Positions 1 through 8,455 are shown, numbered from the stretch's first letter. The stretch: 24,137 nucleotides of DNA from Phellopilus nigrolimitatus (GCA_021029095.1 JAJOHG010000384.1:1-24137), one strand, 5' to 3'. The notes: generated by a model not told the origin, from the sequence alone. Numbers and translations are program-made.

Positions 1-961
<961 letters not shown>

Positions 962-990
962 TTTGGCTTGTTAGAGATAGGATGCACGCT

Positions 991-1071
991 GGGGGAATGT
1001 TTTATGTTCATTCTACTTGATTAGCGAGCGGGGGGATGGTGTATGTTCATTCTACTTGATTACTGAGCGAG
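991..1071. repeat. imperfect tandem duplication, about 38 bp x 2
   Basis: Two adjacent copies (991-1028 and 1031-1071) share the core ATGTTCATTCTACTTGATTA and a GCGAG tail. They lie just upstream of the minus-strand OYE pseudogene start. A smaller repeat of the motif CGTCATTTGAA follows around 1121-1146. No function is visible. Confidence 0.8.
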
Positions 1072-1839
1072 AAGGTCGTTATCTTCGACGGGTCGTGTAA
1101 TACAAGTTTCATTCGCGCGTTCGTCATTTGAACTCGTCATTTGAATTGGTCTGCAATGCAAGATATGTTAGTAAGTCAGGGCGGTGCTTGGAACTTGGGA
1201 AATGGGACACATTAGCCGTGGTGGCTGCGACTCGCGTGAGTCGCGTCGCGTACGGCTCTGTCTGCCCACTTCGACGCGACAACGGAAGCAAGCTGAATTG
1301 GGACGATTTGGAAACAGAAGGCGCGTCATTGTTTCGATGCTATACTGACTGTGGGACATATTGGCGTTCTGCTTATACTAGTGTCAGCAACGTAAAGACT
1401 TGAATAGCCACATCAAGAACTCTTAAACAGAATTAGTCAAGATTAGTCAGTATTGACAACTAATGTGCTTTCTAATCAAGTCGTACCGTCCTTGAAACAC
1501 GTCATTTAATTTGAGTCAACAACAACACCTTCCCTCAAATCAGTGCGAAAAAATCTTCCTCTCATCTACATACACGACTACAAAAAAAAAACCTGGTGTA
1601 TAATGGCCTACATTTAATGAAGTTACGAGAGTCCCAGACTACTATCCACAAATATACGACTGGGCGCAGTTAATCTCAGACATCCCCTTGCTCCGCCGCA
1701 TGCTCTACATATCTTATCGCTCTGGAACTGCACTCGTATCAAACTCACGTACATCCGAAGGACCCTCCCTCAGTCCCGAAAGTAAGTCACCCCACCCACC
1801 CACAGACAGACAGACAGCAGTTCCAGAGACATCACCGCG
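1072..1839. other. AT-richer intergenic DNA
   Basis: I see no supportable gene in this stretch. It holds an A-run near 1581-1590 and a short CAGA microsatellite at 1803-1816. A possible 5'-UTR intron lies just before the relic peptide locus: donor GTAAGT near 1782, acceptor CAG near 1820. Open frames here are short and lack recognisable motifs. Confidence 0.5.
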
Positions 1840-1960
1840 ATGCAGCTCAATTTCCTCTCCATCCCGCTCGCGTAGGATGTGGGGTGCGGCGGCAGGTTTG
1901 GCTCGCCCACGTGCGTCTTGCTCTGAGGCGGCTGCAAGGTATTGGCGACGGGGATGGTTT
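1840..1960 (+). pseudogene. relic of the small secreted peptide family (locus D)
   Basis: The context CCGCGATGCAGC at 1835-1846 is identical to the start-codon context of locus A. The ATG opens only eleven codons (MQLNFLSIPLA) before a TAG at 1873. Shortly afterwards, near 1893, comes GGCAGGTTTGGCTCGC, which matches the downstream region of locus B (6472-6487) and nearly that of A. This looks like a copy with nearly all of the coding body deleted, leaving the start and the 3' flank joined. The two matches are short, so chance similarity is possible. Confidence 0.35.
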
Positions 1961-2153
1961 ATACGTTACTTATAGCCTCGCAATCGTCCGGAGCCGACTC
2001 GCTTCCGCCCGCGCCTGTTGCTCAATGCCACTTGTATCGTCCTGTCAAGCCCCAAGGCGCGTTCATCCGGATCCCAAATCATAGAGCTATTATTCCTCAT
2101 CACCCACATCTGCCCCCCCGGGTGCCCACCGCCAGGCGCAAACACGGGGCCAT

Positions 2154-2325
2154 GCGCGGACGGACGGCGTAGCACTAAGCACTAATGGAGAAAAAAAAAA
2201 CGCGACGGCGTGGCAATCTCCCATCAGCCGTATCTGCCCTGCCCCCGCCGCCGACAGGCTCAACTATGTGGCCGCGCGCGGACGGCGCATTACTGCTAAT
2301 GGAGAAAAAGACGGCGTAGTACTGG
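2154..2325. repeat. direct repeat of about 50 bp, two copies
   Basis: Copies near 2154-2212 and 2272-2325 share GCGCGGACGG, then a CACTAATGGAG or TGCTAATGGAG core, an A-run and GACGGCGT. They lie about 120 bp apart, upstream of the TATA box of locus A. No coding meaning is apparent. Confidence 0.65.
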
Positions 2326-2448
2326 CGGCACCAGGCCACGCCATGGGGCCGCCCGTCGCCGCTGCCCTCGGGCTCGGTCTCGCCCGGAATTAAGTGACGG
2401 CCTCGTACGGGTTTGCGCCGCGCCACAAATGTTTCTTGAGCCGTATGG

Positions 2449-2454
2449 TATAAG
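2449..2454 (+). promoter_or_regulatory. TATA box of peptide locus A
   Basis: TATAAG in the context ATGGTATAAGAGAC, 109 bp upstream of the ATG at 2563. The intervening DNA is C-rich and CAA-containing, as expected for a fungal 5' UTR. Locus C has a matching arrangement (CATATAAGAGC). Confidence 0.6.
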
Positions 2455-2562
2455 AGACACGCGCGCGCCTCAGAAGCCCCGCCTTTCATTCACGAGATAT
2501 TGCCAAAACATTCGCAACATCCCCCATACACGACCGTCAAGCACAAGAGACGCCCCTCCGCG

Positions 2563-2862
2563 ATGCAGCCCAAGAGCCTCTTCGTCGCGTTTGCTGCCCT
2601 CTCCGCCTCCGCCGCCGCCTTCGCCGCTCCCGCCCCGGCTTCCGGGACCGCCGTACTACCCAATTTTATATTCCCACCTAATACGGACTTCTCGCTCACC
2701 TCTTCCTCCCTACTGCGCAATTCGACGCGCGGACAGGCTGCGGGGCTCGGCGCGAACACGGGCAGAGAGGCGACGCGCGGCTGTGACGATGACTGGAGGC
2801 GCGCGGAGGAAGATTTGGGCGCCGAGTGGCAGCGCGGAGCTGGGGGCGAGCAGGACGCCTAG
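2563..2862 (+). CDS. small secreted protein, dibasic peptide-precursor-like (locus A)
   Basis: I do not recognise a named family. The ATG at 2563 begins MQPKSLFVAFAALSASAAAF, a clear signal peptide, followed by an Ala/Pro stretch. The frame is open to a TAG at 2860-2862 (99 residues unspliced). I prefer a spliced form: exon 2563-2652, intron 2653-2736 (84 nt, GT-AG), exon 2737-2862. This gives 71 residues, and the intron has the same phase and nearly the same length as in locus C. Exon 2 carries TRGCDDDWRRAEED and GAEWQRGAGGEQDA, which align with the DWKRG segment of C and the GGEWKRGDGSGS segment of B. One dibasic Arg-Arg remains, but the Lys-Arg sites of C are not kept. It is probably secreted. 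Whether it is still functional is uncertain. Confidence 0.5.
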   Translation: MQPKSLFVAFAALSASAAAFAAPAPASGTAVLPNFIFPPNTDFSLTSSSLLRNSTRGQAAGLGANTGREATRGCDDDWRRAEEDLGAEWQRGAGGEQDA

Positions 2863-3010
2863 GAGTGTCGGGCGCGCACGCATACGTACACATCCGGGGA
2901 CGCGTCGGCAGCTTTGGCTCGAGTGGATAGGGCTGCGGGCGCCGTGCTATGATGTCCTAGAGAGACGAAAGGGAGTGACGTCGTATCATATGTATGATGT
3001 ATGATGTACG
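2660..3010 (+). repeat. duplicated module, copy A (pairs with 6200-6590)
   Basis: The two copies match in direct orientation. They share CCTACTGCGCAA or CCTGCTGCGCAA followed by TTCGACGCGCGG-like DNA, the peptide exon, CGCCTAG(G/A)AGTGTCGGG, GTCGGCAG(C/G)TTTGGCTCG, GGATAGGGCTGCGGGC and CGTGCTATGATGT, ending at a TATCATAT(G/T)TATGAT tract. The match begins inside the locus A intron, so the duplicate does not include exon 1. Divergence is substantial, so the duplication is not recent. Confidence 0.75.
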
Positions 3011-3030
3011 ATGGACGTGTACGATGGACG
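2986..3030. repeat. short TGTATGA / TACGATGGACG tandem repeat
   Basis: A run of TGTATGA-type heptamers (2990-3007) is followed by two copies of GTACGATGGACG (3006-3030). It marks the right boundary of module copy A. Confidence 0.7.
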
Positions 3031-3168
3031 CTGGGTCCACGTTTTAATGTCGCGGCGGGCGTTTCTCGCAGCATACTTGCAGAATGTCCTGTCCATCCGA
3101 TCGTTTCTATGCGACTCGAACTCTAATCAACATTCTAGAGTGCGAGAATTTTCGAGCTTATGGAAAAG

Positions 3169-3560
3169 CACACAACCTTCGAGCCTTTTCGAACACCGGG
3201 CCAACATTTTGATGCGCCAACGCTCACATTCCTGTTCGTCGTGCAGTGTCCAATCGCATCGACCCTGTCCACGCGGAGGACGGGAGACCATCGAGGGGTA
3301 AAGGAGGAAGCGCTGGAGGCGGTGAGGGTGCGGTCATGAGGTGTGCAGAGACAGCGCTTTTGCTGCTGCTGCTGTTGCTTCCGTCGGTCCAGCTCGAAGC
3401 CGTCTGCAATTTGTTTCCGCGCGTCGTTTCCTTCATAACGCAAGTCTTCTACCATGTGGCCGCAGACTACGTTGCTGGATGACACATACATATCCGAACT
3501 TTCAACTTTAGCTTCGTGCTACGCGGCGGACGAGGACAGAAGACGATGACGCCTCTAGGC
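3169..3560 (+). repeat. inverted-repeat arm 1 (pairs with 5224-5688 minus strand)
   Basis: Read on the plus strand, this arm matches the reverse complement of 5224-5688 over its whole length, with many substitutions and indels. Shared landmarks are GTGTCCA..CGCGGAGGACGGGAGA, GGAAGCGCTGGAGGCGGTGA, GGGTGCGGT, a CTG-rich leucine run, GGTCCAGC(T/C)CGAAGCC, TGCAATT(T/C)GTT, ATATCCGA(A/G)CTTTCA and AGCTTCGTGCT. The two copies are separated by about 1.7 kb. Confidence 0.8.
3336..3482 (+). pseudogene. small leucine-rich ORF, copy 1, truncated
   Basis: The ATG at 3336 starts MRCAETALLLLLLLLPSVQL and runs 48 residues to a TGA. The same ATG and the following residues are present in the other copy (5486 minus). 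This copy has lost about nine bases where the partner reads MWA, plus one more base just after. These changes shift the frame and stop it at 3482. Past the stop, another frame resumes the partner's SEL..ASC pattern. Best read as a truncated paralogue. The run of CTG codons behaves as a coding microsatellite. Confidence 0.4.
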
Positions 3561-4137
3561 CCATCGTGGCAGCTACTCAAGATCCCCGAAGCTGCCACTA
3601 AGGCTCTTCTCGTTTTCTGTCATTGATGCGCTAAAAAGCTTGCGACTCGCCACACGGAGGCAACGGGCGTTTGCGTGCTCCCCGCGTCCATGCCGCCTCG
3701 AGGCTCGAAGGTGCAGGATATGTGTACATGTACTACCACACACTCGACATGCCGCGCGCTACCAGTGCAAAAGTGGAATTCTACTTTCGACGAAGGCATC
3801 CGTCGTCATCCGGTATTTTGGCTGAAGCTTTGTACTGTTCTCCGGTAGACGCATTGATCTCAGTATACCGTAATTGTAGAGCACTCGGCACTGCTTGTCG
3901 ATGGAAATGCTGTATAGTAAATAATGAAATGTCGAGGTGCAATTGAACTTTCGAGCCCTAGCTCCGGTTCTCATCGCCCGCTACGTGCATGCCCTCTACA
4001 GATAACAGGTTTACAGAACAGAAAATGCGATGGTAAATAGCCTCCTTTCTAACAGCCCCTTTCCTTCTGTTCTCCTACATGTTCATGGGGAAACCGGCCT
4101 GAGTAAATAAGAGCCGAAGTCGCTGGCCGCAGGAGGA
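3561..4137. other. intergenic, no gene seen
   Basis: Mixed-composition DNA with no domain-bearing frame, tRNA or clear repeat. Open frames reach at most about 90 codons and overlap on both strands without recognisable motifs. Confidence 0.5.
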
Positions 4138-5072
4138 CGATGAGTAACGGGGATCACGTTAAGAAAAAACAAAAAGCTACCATACGGGAACGAAGACATC
4201 CAGATCCAGCGTTTAGCACACGTCCAACACGCCCTGCACTATCGAGCCTCGAGGCGACGCGGACGCGGGGAAAGCACCTAGCCAGCCAGCCAGCCAGTCT
4301 CGAGCGCGCCCGACCGCGCAGCAGGCACGCAGGACGCCGGAGGGGGGCACGGGACAGCGGGACGCGTGTGTGTGTGCACACGGGAATCGTTCTGCGGGCG
4401 GAGGCGCGCGGTCGACTTCTTGGAATGCGGGCTCTTATGCTGCGTTGCGTTGCGTTGCGTGCGGGGGGAGGGACAGGGGACGGGACGCACGCATATTCCT
4501 CGCCCGGCGCTCGCACAGCGCCCCCGCGCGCGCTCCGAGGCTTTTCCCTCTTTCCTCTTTCCCTCGGCGCGGCCAACCGCGGCCACCGCACGCTTTGAGG
4601 CGCAGGCGGGGACGCGTCGGCGCCGCAAGCAGCAGCCGTCCGCCGTCCGTCCTGTCGTGTCGGAACGAACGCGAACGCGACGCGCCGTTGTGGATCCGGG
4701 GCGCGTGGCAGGGGGGGCGCCGCGCCCTGGCCCTCGGCGTCGAGCCCGCGCGCCAGGGCCATCCCATCTGTTTGTCAACTTTTTTTTCCCGGTCAGCACA
4801 GACGTGCGGCGCCCTCGAGTCGGAGGAGAGAACGGGAAGCGCGCGCAACTCACCCTTTTTTTCGTTCGTCTCGTACGACGACGCAAGCCATCTACATTTG
4901 TATTTCTCGAGCCTCCGTCCTCCCCCCGCCCCCTCGCCCTCTCGCTGCGTCCAGTCCCGTCCCCGTCGTCGGTTCGCCCCCTTTGATTTTCGACGAAGCA
5001 AGCACCCGACGAGGCTCCCCTGCGTGCGAAAAAGCCCGTTGTTGCGCCTCCGTTTGGCGCGTCGCAGCGCAA

Positions 5073-5073
<1 letters not shown>
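4138..5073. other. very GC-rich intergenic DNA with open frames on both strands
   Basis: Several overlapping frames of 200 to 290 codons are open on both strands. They are Arg/Pro/Ala-rich, low in complexity and carry no domain, as expected when GC-rich DNA has few stop codons by chance. Minor tandem motifs are CCAG at 4281-4297 and TGCGT at 4441-4460. I do not call a gene here. Confidence 0.5.

Positions 5074-5103
<30 letters not shown>
5074..5103. repeat. poly(T) tract, 30 bases
   Basis: An uninterrupted run of 30 T, reading as poly(A) on the minus strand. It lies about 110 bp beyond the stop of the minus-strand ORF at 5214-5486. Arm 1 of the inverted repeat has no such tract at the matching place. 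Confidence 0.9.
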
Positions 5104-5213
5104 CAGCGCGTCATCAGTGACAGAAGAAAAAAACACGAGAAGGGGCCGTAGCGGTCTTAGCGGTAGCGTCGGGGCAGGGACCTCGAGCAGCTGCCCGCGC
5201 ATGATGACGGAGG

Positions 5214-5486
5214 TTAGCTTGGCGGCGCCATAGTCTCATCGTCTTCTCCGTCCTCGTCCTCGTCCTCGTACGGCGCGGCGCAGCACGAAGCTGAAGCTGA
5301 AAGCTCGGATATGTGTGCCATCCAGCAGCACAGTTCTGCGGCCCACATGGCCACATGGCAGAGAACGTGCATTATGAAGGAAATGAACGAATTGCAGATG
5401 GCTTCGGGCTGGACCGCCGGACATAGCAGCAGCAGCAACAGCAGCAACAGCGGCAAAAGCGCCGTCTCTGCATCTGCACACCCCAT
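5214..5486 (-). CDS. small leucine-rich, possibly membrane or secreted protein (copy 2)
   Basis: I do not recognise this product. The ATG at 5486 gives 90 residues. A short MGCADAETALLP start leads into a run of nine leucines, then CPAVQPEAICNSF, a second hydrophobic stretch (FISFIMHVLCHVAMWA), a Cys-rich turn (AELCCW) and an acidic tail (YEDEDEDGEDDET). The start codon is shared with the diverged copy at 3336, which mildly supports translation. The leucine run is encoded by a CTG/TTG microsatellite (5425-5451), and the acidic tail by a GAC/GAG repeat (5251-5269). A TATA-like stretch lies at 5685-5717 on the same strand. It could instead be a non-coding repeat. Confidence 0.35.
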   Translation of the reverse strand: MGCADAETALLPLLLLLLLLLCPAVQPEAICNSFISFIMHVLCHVAMWAAELCCWMAHISELSASASCCAAPYEDEDEDGEDDETMAPPS

Positions 5487-5688
5487 AACCGCACCCTCAC
5501 CGCCTCCAGCGCTTCCTCCAGCGCTCTCGACGCCCCGACGCTCTCCCGTCTCCCGTCTCCCGTCCTCCGCGTGGACACTGTCGTCGAGTGCGACTGGAGA
5601 CGCGGCACGAGGCCGAGGAGCAGGAATGAGCGCACGCTGGGGGGCCGTGTTTCGAAAAAAGGGTTCGATGGTTCGAAGGCTGCGTGGT
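5224..5688 (-). repeat. inverted-repeat arm 2 (pairs with 3169-3560)
   Basis: This is the reverse-complement partner of arm 1. Beyond the coding part, the outer portion also aligns: ACGCAGCCTTCGAACC against ACACAACCTTCGAGCC, and GCTCATTCCTG against GCTCACATTCCTG. The homology therefore includes the putative 5' UTR, so a transcription-unit-sized segment was duplicated and inverted. Confidence 0.8.
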
Positions 5689-5717
5689 TATACTTATACA
5701 CTTATACTTATAGAATG
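5685..5717 (-). promoter_or_regulatory. TATA-rich tract upstream of the minus-strand leucine-rich ORF
   Basis: On the minus strand this reads as repeated CTATAAGTATAAGTGTATAAG units, about 200 bp before the ATG at 5486. It could act as a TATA box or simply be a microsatellite. The other copy keeps only the flanking CATTCTA. Confidence 0.35.
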
Positions 5718-5851
5718 ACCCCCGCGCGCGCGTTGTTCGATGTATCCAGTGGGATCCACGAGCACCCGCGCGCGCCGATTTGGCCGTGGCCGTGGCCGTG
5801 CCGTGCCGTGCACGGAGCTGGGACCTAGCATGAACGCGTCGCGTCGCGTCT

Positions 5852-5880
5852 GTACATAGTACATAGTACATAGTACATGA
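5852..5880. repeat. TACATAG microsatellite
   Basis: About four units of ACATAGT end in ACATGATACATG. A related AGTACATA motif recurs near 9867-9883. Confidence 0.8.
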
Positions 5881-5960
5881 TACATGGACTGCTTTCGGGC
5901 CCGGCGACACGACTCGCTCGCCCGTGCAGAGCCCCCGCCCGCCGAAGAAGTAGAGAAGGC
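5881..5960 (+). repeat. direct repeat, copy 1 (pairs with 6633-6735)
   Basis: TACATGGACTGCTTTCGG, a GGCGACACGACTCGCTC block and GAAGAAG are repeated near 6633 as TACATGACTGCTTTCGG, GGCGATACGAGTCGCTC and GAAGAAG. The flank GTCTGTACAT also precedes both copies (5849 and 6593). The two copies bracket locus B. Confidence 0.65.
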
Positions 5961-6199
5961 AGTCCTTCCGGCACGCGAGAGGGGCAGGCCAAGGGCTCGG
6001 TGCCCGGTGCCCGCGGCGCGTCTTTCGCGGGCATCGACCACGCGCGCGCGCGCGCTGCGTCCGAGGGAACTGGCATTGGCACGGGCCGAGAGTGTTTGGA
6101 GGACCCTGTGGACGGCGGCGGAGGCGGAGAGGCGGATGGGGGGAGTAGGGCGCTTGGGAGGAGGATGGCGGGTATTATTTCTCCTGTTTCCCCTGATAC

Positions 6200-6590
6200 G
6201 CTACGCCTAGATTTAATATTATTCGCGCTTCATGCGGACTTTTCTTTCGCGTTCGCTCTTCTTTCTCCCTCTTCCTCCCTGCTGCGCAACTCGACTCGAC
6301 GCGCGGCGCGATTCCGGGCAGCGATTCCGGGGAACGGCGCGGAGCGCGGAGAGACAAGGGGGCGCGGCGACTGGAGGCGACTGGGGCGGCGAGTGGAAGC
6401 GCGGAGACGGGAGCGGGAGCGCGCAGGGGACGCCTAGAAGTGTCGGGAGCACACACACACACATATGCGTCGGCAGGTTTGGCTCGCGCGGATAGGGCTG
6501 CGGGCGGCGTGCTATGATGTGCTAGAGAGAGAGACGAAAGGGAGGGGCGCTGTATCATATTTATGATATGCATGATTGGAGCTGGGGCGC
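6200..6590 (+). repeat. duplicated module, copy B (pairs with 2660-3010)
   Basis: Same landmarks as copy A, in the same orientation: CTGCTGCGCAACTCGAC, GGCGAGTGGAAGCGCGGAG, CGCCTAGAAGTGTCGGG, GTCGGCAGGTTTGGCTCG, GGATAGGGCTGCGGGC and GTGCTATGATGTGCTAGAGA. An AC microsatellite (6449-6463) has expanded where copy A reads GCACGCATACGTACAC. Confidence 0.75.
6232..6495 (+). pseudogene. peptide family member without normal first exon (locus B)
   Basis: An 87-residue frame starts at ATG 6232 with MRTFLSRSLFFLPLPPCCAT, a hydrophobic, signal-like start, and later reads GGDWGGEWKRGDGSGSAQGT. The latter matches the DWKRGNTGSQG segment of locus C. The N-terminal part aligns with what is intron DNA in locus A, and no upstream exon like those of A and C is visible. 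The frame also runs past the place where A stops (CGCCTAG). Either this is a dead copy or it has gained a new signal sequence from former intron DNA. I favour decay. Confidence 0.35.
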
Positions 6591-6632
6591 CGAGTCTGTA
6601 CATGTACTGTCGGGGTGCTGTCAATCGAGTTG

Positions 6633-6735
6633 TACATGACTGCTTTCGGAGGACGGGGCGGCGATACGAGTCGCTCCTCTGGCACTCGCACGGGGACGGC
6701 GGTGAAGAAGCGTCTGGCAGGCCTGGGAGGAGAGG
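6633..6735 (+). repeat. direct repeat, copy 2 (pairs with 5881-5960)
   Basis: See the partner entry for the shared blocks. This copy lies between locus B and the promoter of locus C, so the upstream region of this gene family may have been duplicated in tandem. Confidence 0.6.
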
Positions 6736-6807
6736 GAGAGCCGGATACTTTGTTCCCCCTTCCTTGATACAGGCACGCTCCGTCACCGGCGGCGGCGCCC
6801 GCTTTAG

Positions 6808-6812
6808 CCAAT
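6808..6812 (+). promoter_or_regulatory. CCAAT box upstream of locus C
   Basis: TTAGCCAATGG lies about 100 bp upstream of the TATA box and 227 bp upstream of the ATG of locus C. The spacing suits a fungal CCAAT element, but it is a short motif. Confidence 0.35.
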
Positions 6813-6911
6813 GGTCCGGCGCTGAGGTCAGCCGGACAGGCCGCACGAACATTCTCCACGGAAGCTTGTTGTTGGGTCGATCCTGATACATACTCTCTAT
6901 TTTTACCGAGC

Positions 6912-6919
6912 GCATATAA
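6912..6919 (+). promoter_or_regulatory. TATA box of locus C
   Basis: CATATAAG in the context GCGCATATAAGAGCGC. It is followed by a pyrimidine-rich stretch (TCCCTCAATC) and a C/A-rich leader up to the ATG at 7035. Start of transcription is inferred near 6940-6960. Confidence 0.65.
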
Positions 6920-7034
6920 GAGCGCCCGGGGGGCGTTCCTGAGTCCCGCTTCCCTCAATCAACCCGCCCAAGCAGTTCTCACTCTCCCCAGTTCCCTCCC
7001 TCCGCCCAACGAGTGCAACCCAACGCACGCGCGA

Positions 7035-7282
7035 ATGCATCTCAGGACTCTCTTTTTCGTCTTTGCGTCGCTCGCCGCCCTCGGAGCGGCTGTGCCCGCG
7101 CCCGCGCCTGCCGTACGTGTGCCCCCCATCCGTTATCTCCTGATCCCTGCAGTCCGCTGATGCCCGTCCGTCCGTCCGTCCGTCCGTCTGTCCGTTAGCC
7201 CGAGACAGAGGCGCTGCTCCCGGCGAAGCGCGGCCAGGACTGGAAGCGCGGGAACACCGGCTCGCAGGGCGCCGACTGGTAG
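7035..7282 (+). CDS. secreted peptide precursor with two Lys-Arg sites (locus C)
   Basis: Exon 1 (7035-7112) encodes a signal peptide, MHLRTLFFVFASLAALGAA, followed by VPAPAPA. The intron is 7113-7198 (86 nt, GTACGT to TTAG). Exon 2 (7199-7282) reads PETEALLPAKR, GQDWKR, GNTGSQGADW and stop, giving 53 residues in total. Lys-Arg at 36-37 and 42-43 fit Kex2 processing and would release GQDW and GNTGSQGADW. Both would begin with Gly and end in Asp-Trp. There is no C-terminal CaaX box, so this is not a typical basidiomycete mating pheromone. The TATA box, leader, signal peptide and splice phase all agree. An upstream acceptor (CAG at 7150-7152) would give a different frame without the dibasic pattern. 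The product's role is unknown. Confidence 0.65.
7163..7196 (+). repeat. CCGT microsatellite inside the locus C intron
   Basis: About eight CCGT/CTGT units run directly into the acceptor TTAG. They form the pyrimidine-rich part of the 3' splice site, so length change here would alter splice-site spacing. Confidence 0.85.
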
Positions 7283-8227
7283 GCCACCGGCCCGCCCGTT
7301 CGTTGATGTTCCGGGGCCGGCGGGGGGAGGGCGCGCGCGGTGCTGTGCGGTGCTGTGCTGTGCTGTGAATACGGCGGCGGTGTATAACGTGTATACTTTG
7401 CTGGACAACCTGTCTATAATTCGGCCGTGCGTGCGTGCGTGCGGGGGGCGGAGGGGAGGGGGTCGGACGGGGAGGGGAAGGTCGTGATTTCGTTCGTTCG
7501 TTCGTGCTGGTCGCGTCACGGGGCGGGGGCTGTGGGGGGCTGTGGGTTTCAGGTGTTGGAGTTTTGGGTCACTGGGGTAGTGGGTGTGGGTTCCTCATAT
7601 TGGGTCGCTGTTTTTTGTTTTTGTTCCTAGCTGCTGCTGCTGCTGCGTGGTGTGGTTGGCTGATTGGTTGGTTGTCGAACTCCTCCTCCTACATGTGCAT
7701 GTGTGCAATCCCATCGTCCATCTGCGTGTATGTACGTGCGTATGTATTTGTTTTTTCTCTTTCGTTCCACCAGTGCGCGCACAGCGCCACACACACACAC
7801 ACATAGAGACGGAAGAGTTCCGGCGCCCCGCGCGCCCGTGTGCCATCAACGCTATTATAGCGCCGTCGCCCCCCACTATGGCGTCAACCGTCAACCCATC
7901 AACGCAATGCGCTATCTTCGCCCGCTGCGCCCGGAGATAACCCCGCCAGTGTGCCACTTGTTGCCGCTTGCGCCATCAGCGGCCCTGCATCACGCGCGCG
8001 CGGGGCCCACGTGCGTGCAGCTGCTGGTGCGCGCCACTTCTTCTATCTCTTCCGTATGTGCTCCCGACTCCCGAGACGTCTCCTGCTTACATGTACATGG
8101 AATGCTCAATGCTGGTGCTAAATGCTGGTGCTGGGTGCTGACCGCTCATGCGCGCCGTGCACGCTGTCTGTGTTTGCTATCTGCTTGGCTATCTGTGCGC
8201 TCTTGTTCTCGATCTGGTTTCTCTGAA

Positions 8228-8241
8228 CCCCCCCCCCCCCC
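8228..8241. repeat. poly(C) tract, 14 bases
   Basis: Uninterrupted C14 followed by GCCCCGC. It is the complement of the poly(G) tract 546 bp downstream. Confidence 0.95.
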
Positions 8242-8370
8242 GCCCCGCAATTGTCTGCGACCTGACTGACTGATGGTCCTCCCTGCGCTGGCACTGGCAC
8301 TGGCACTGCTCTGCTTCTGCTTCTGCTTTGTTCCGGGCCCCTCCCTCCCCTCTACGTAGGCTCCCGGGCC

Positions 8371-8393
8371 CGACGACGACGACGACGACGACG
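8371..8393. repeat. CGA trinucleotide repeat
   Basis: Seven perfect CGA units followed by interrupted CGG/CGA copies to about 8407. Confidence 0.9.
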
Positions 8394-8430
8394 GCGACGA
8401 AGACGGCGGCGCTGGATAGGAGAGCGAGAC

Positions 8431-8455
8431 AGAGCTGGAGCTGGAGCTGGAGCTG
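8431..8455. repeat. GAGCTG hexanucleotide repeat
   Basis: Four units of GAGCTG (AGAGCTGGAGCTGGAGCTGG and onward). Confidence 0.9.

Noticed and set aside
4278..5233. Overlapping open frames of 200 to 290 codons on both strands
   Set aside because: All are Arg/Pro/Ala-rich low-complexity products of GC-rich DNA, mutually overlapping, with no domain, signal peptide or splice logic.
5656..5682. GGTTCGA motifs suggesting a tRNA B box
   Set aside because: No cognate A box, acceptor stem or anticodon arm at the right spacing; the motifs are part of the inverted-repeat arm.
7035..7282. Locus C as a mating pheromone precursor
   Set aside because: It has a classical signal peptide and ends in Asp-Trp, with no C-terminal CaaX box as expected for basidiomycete pheromones.
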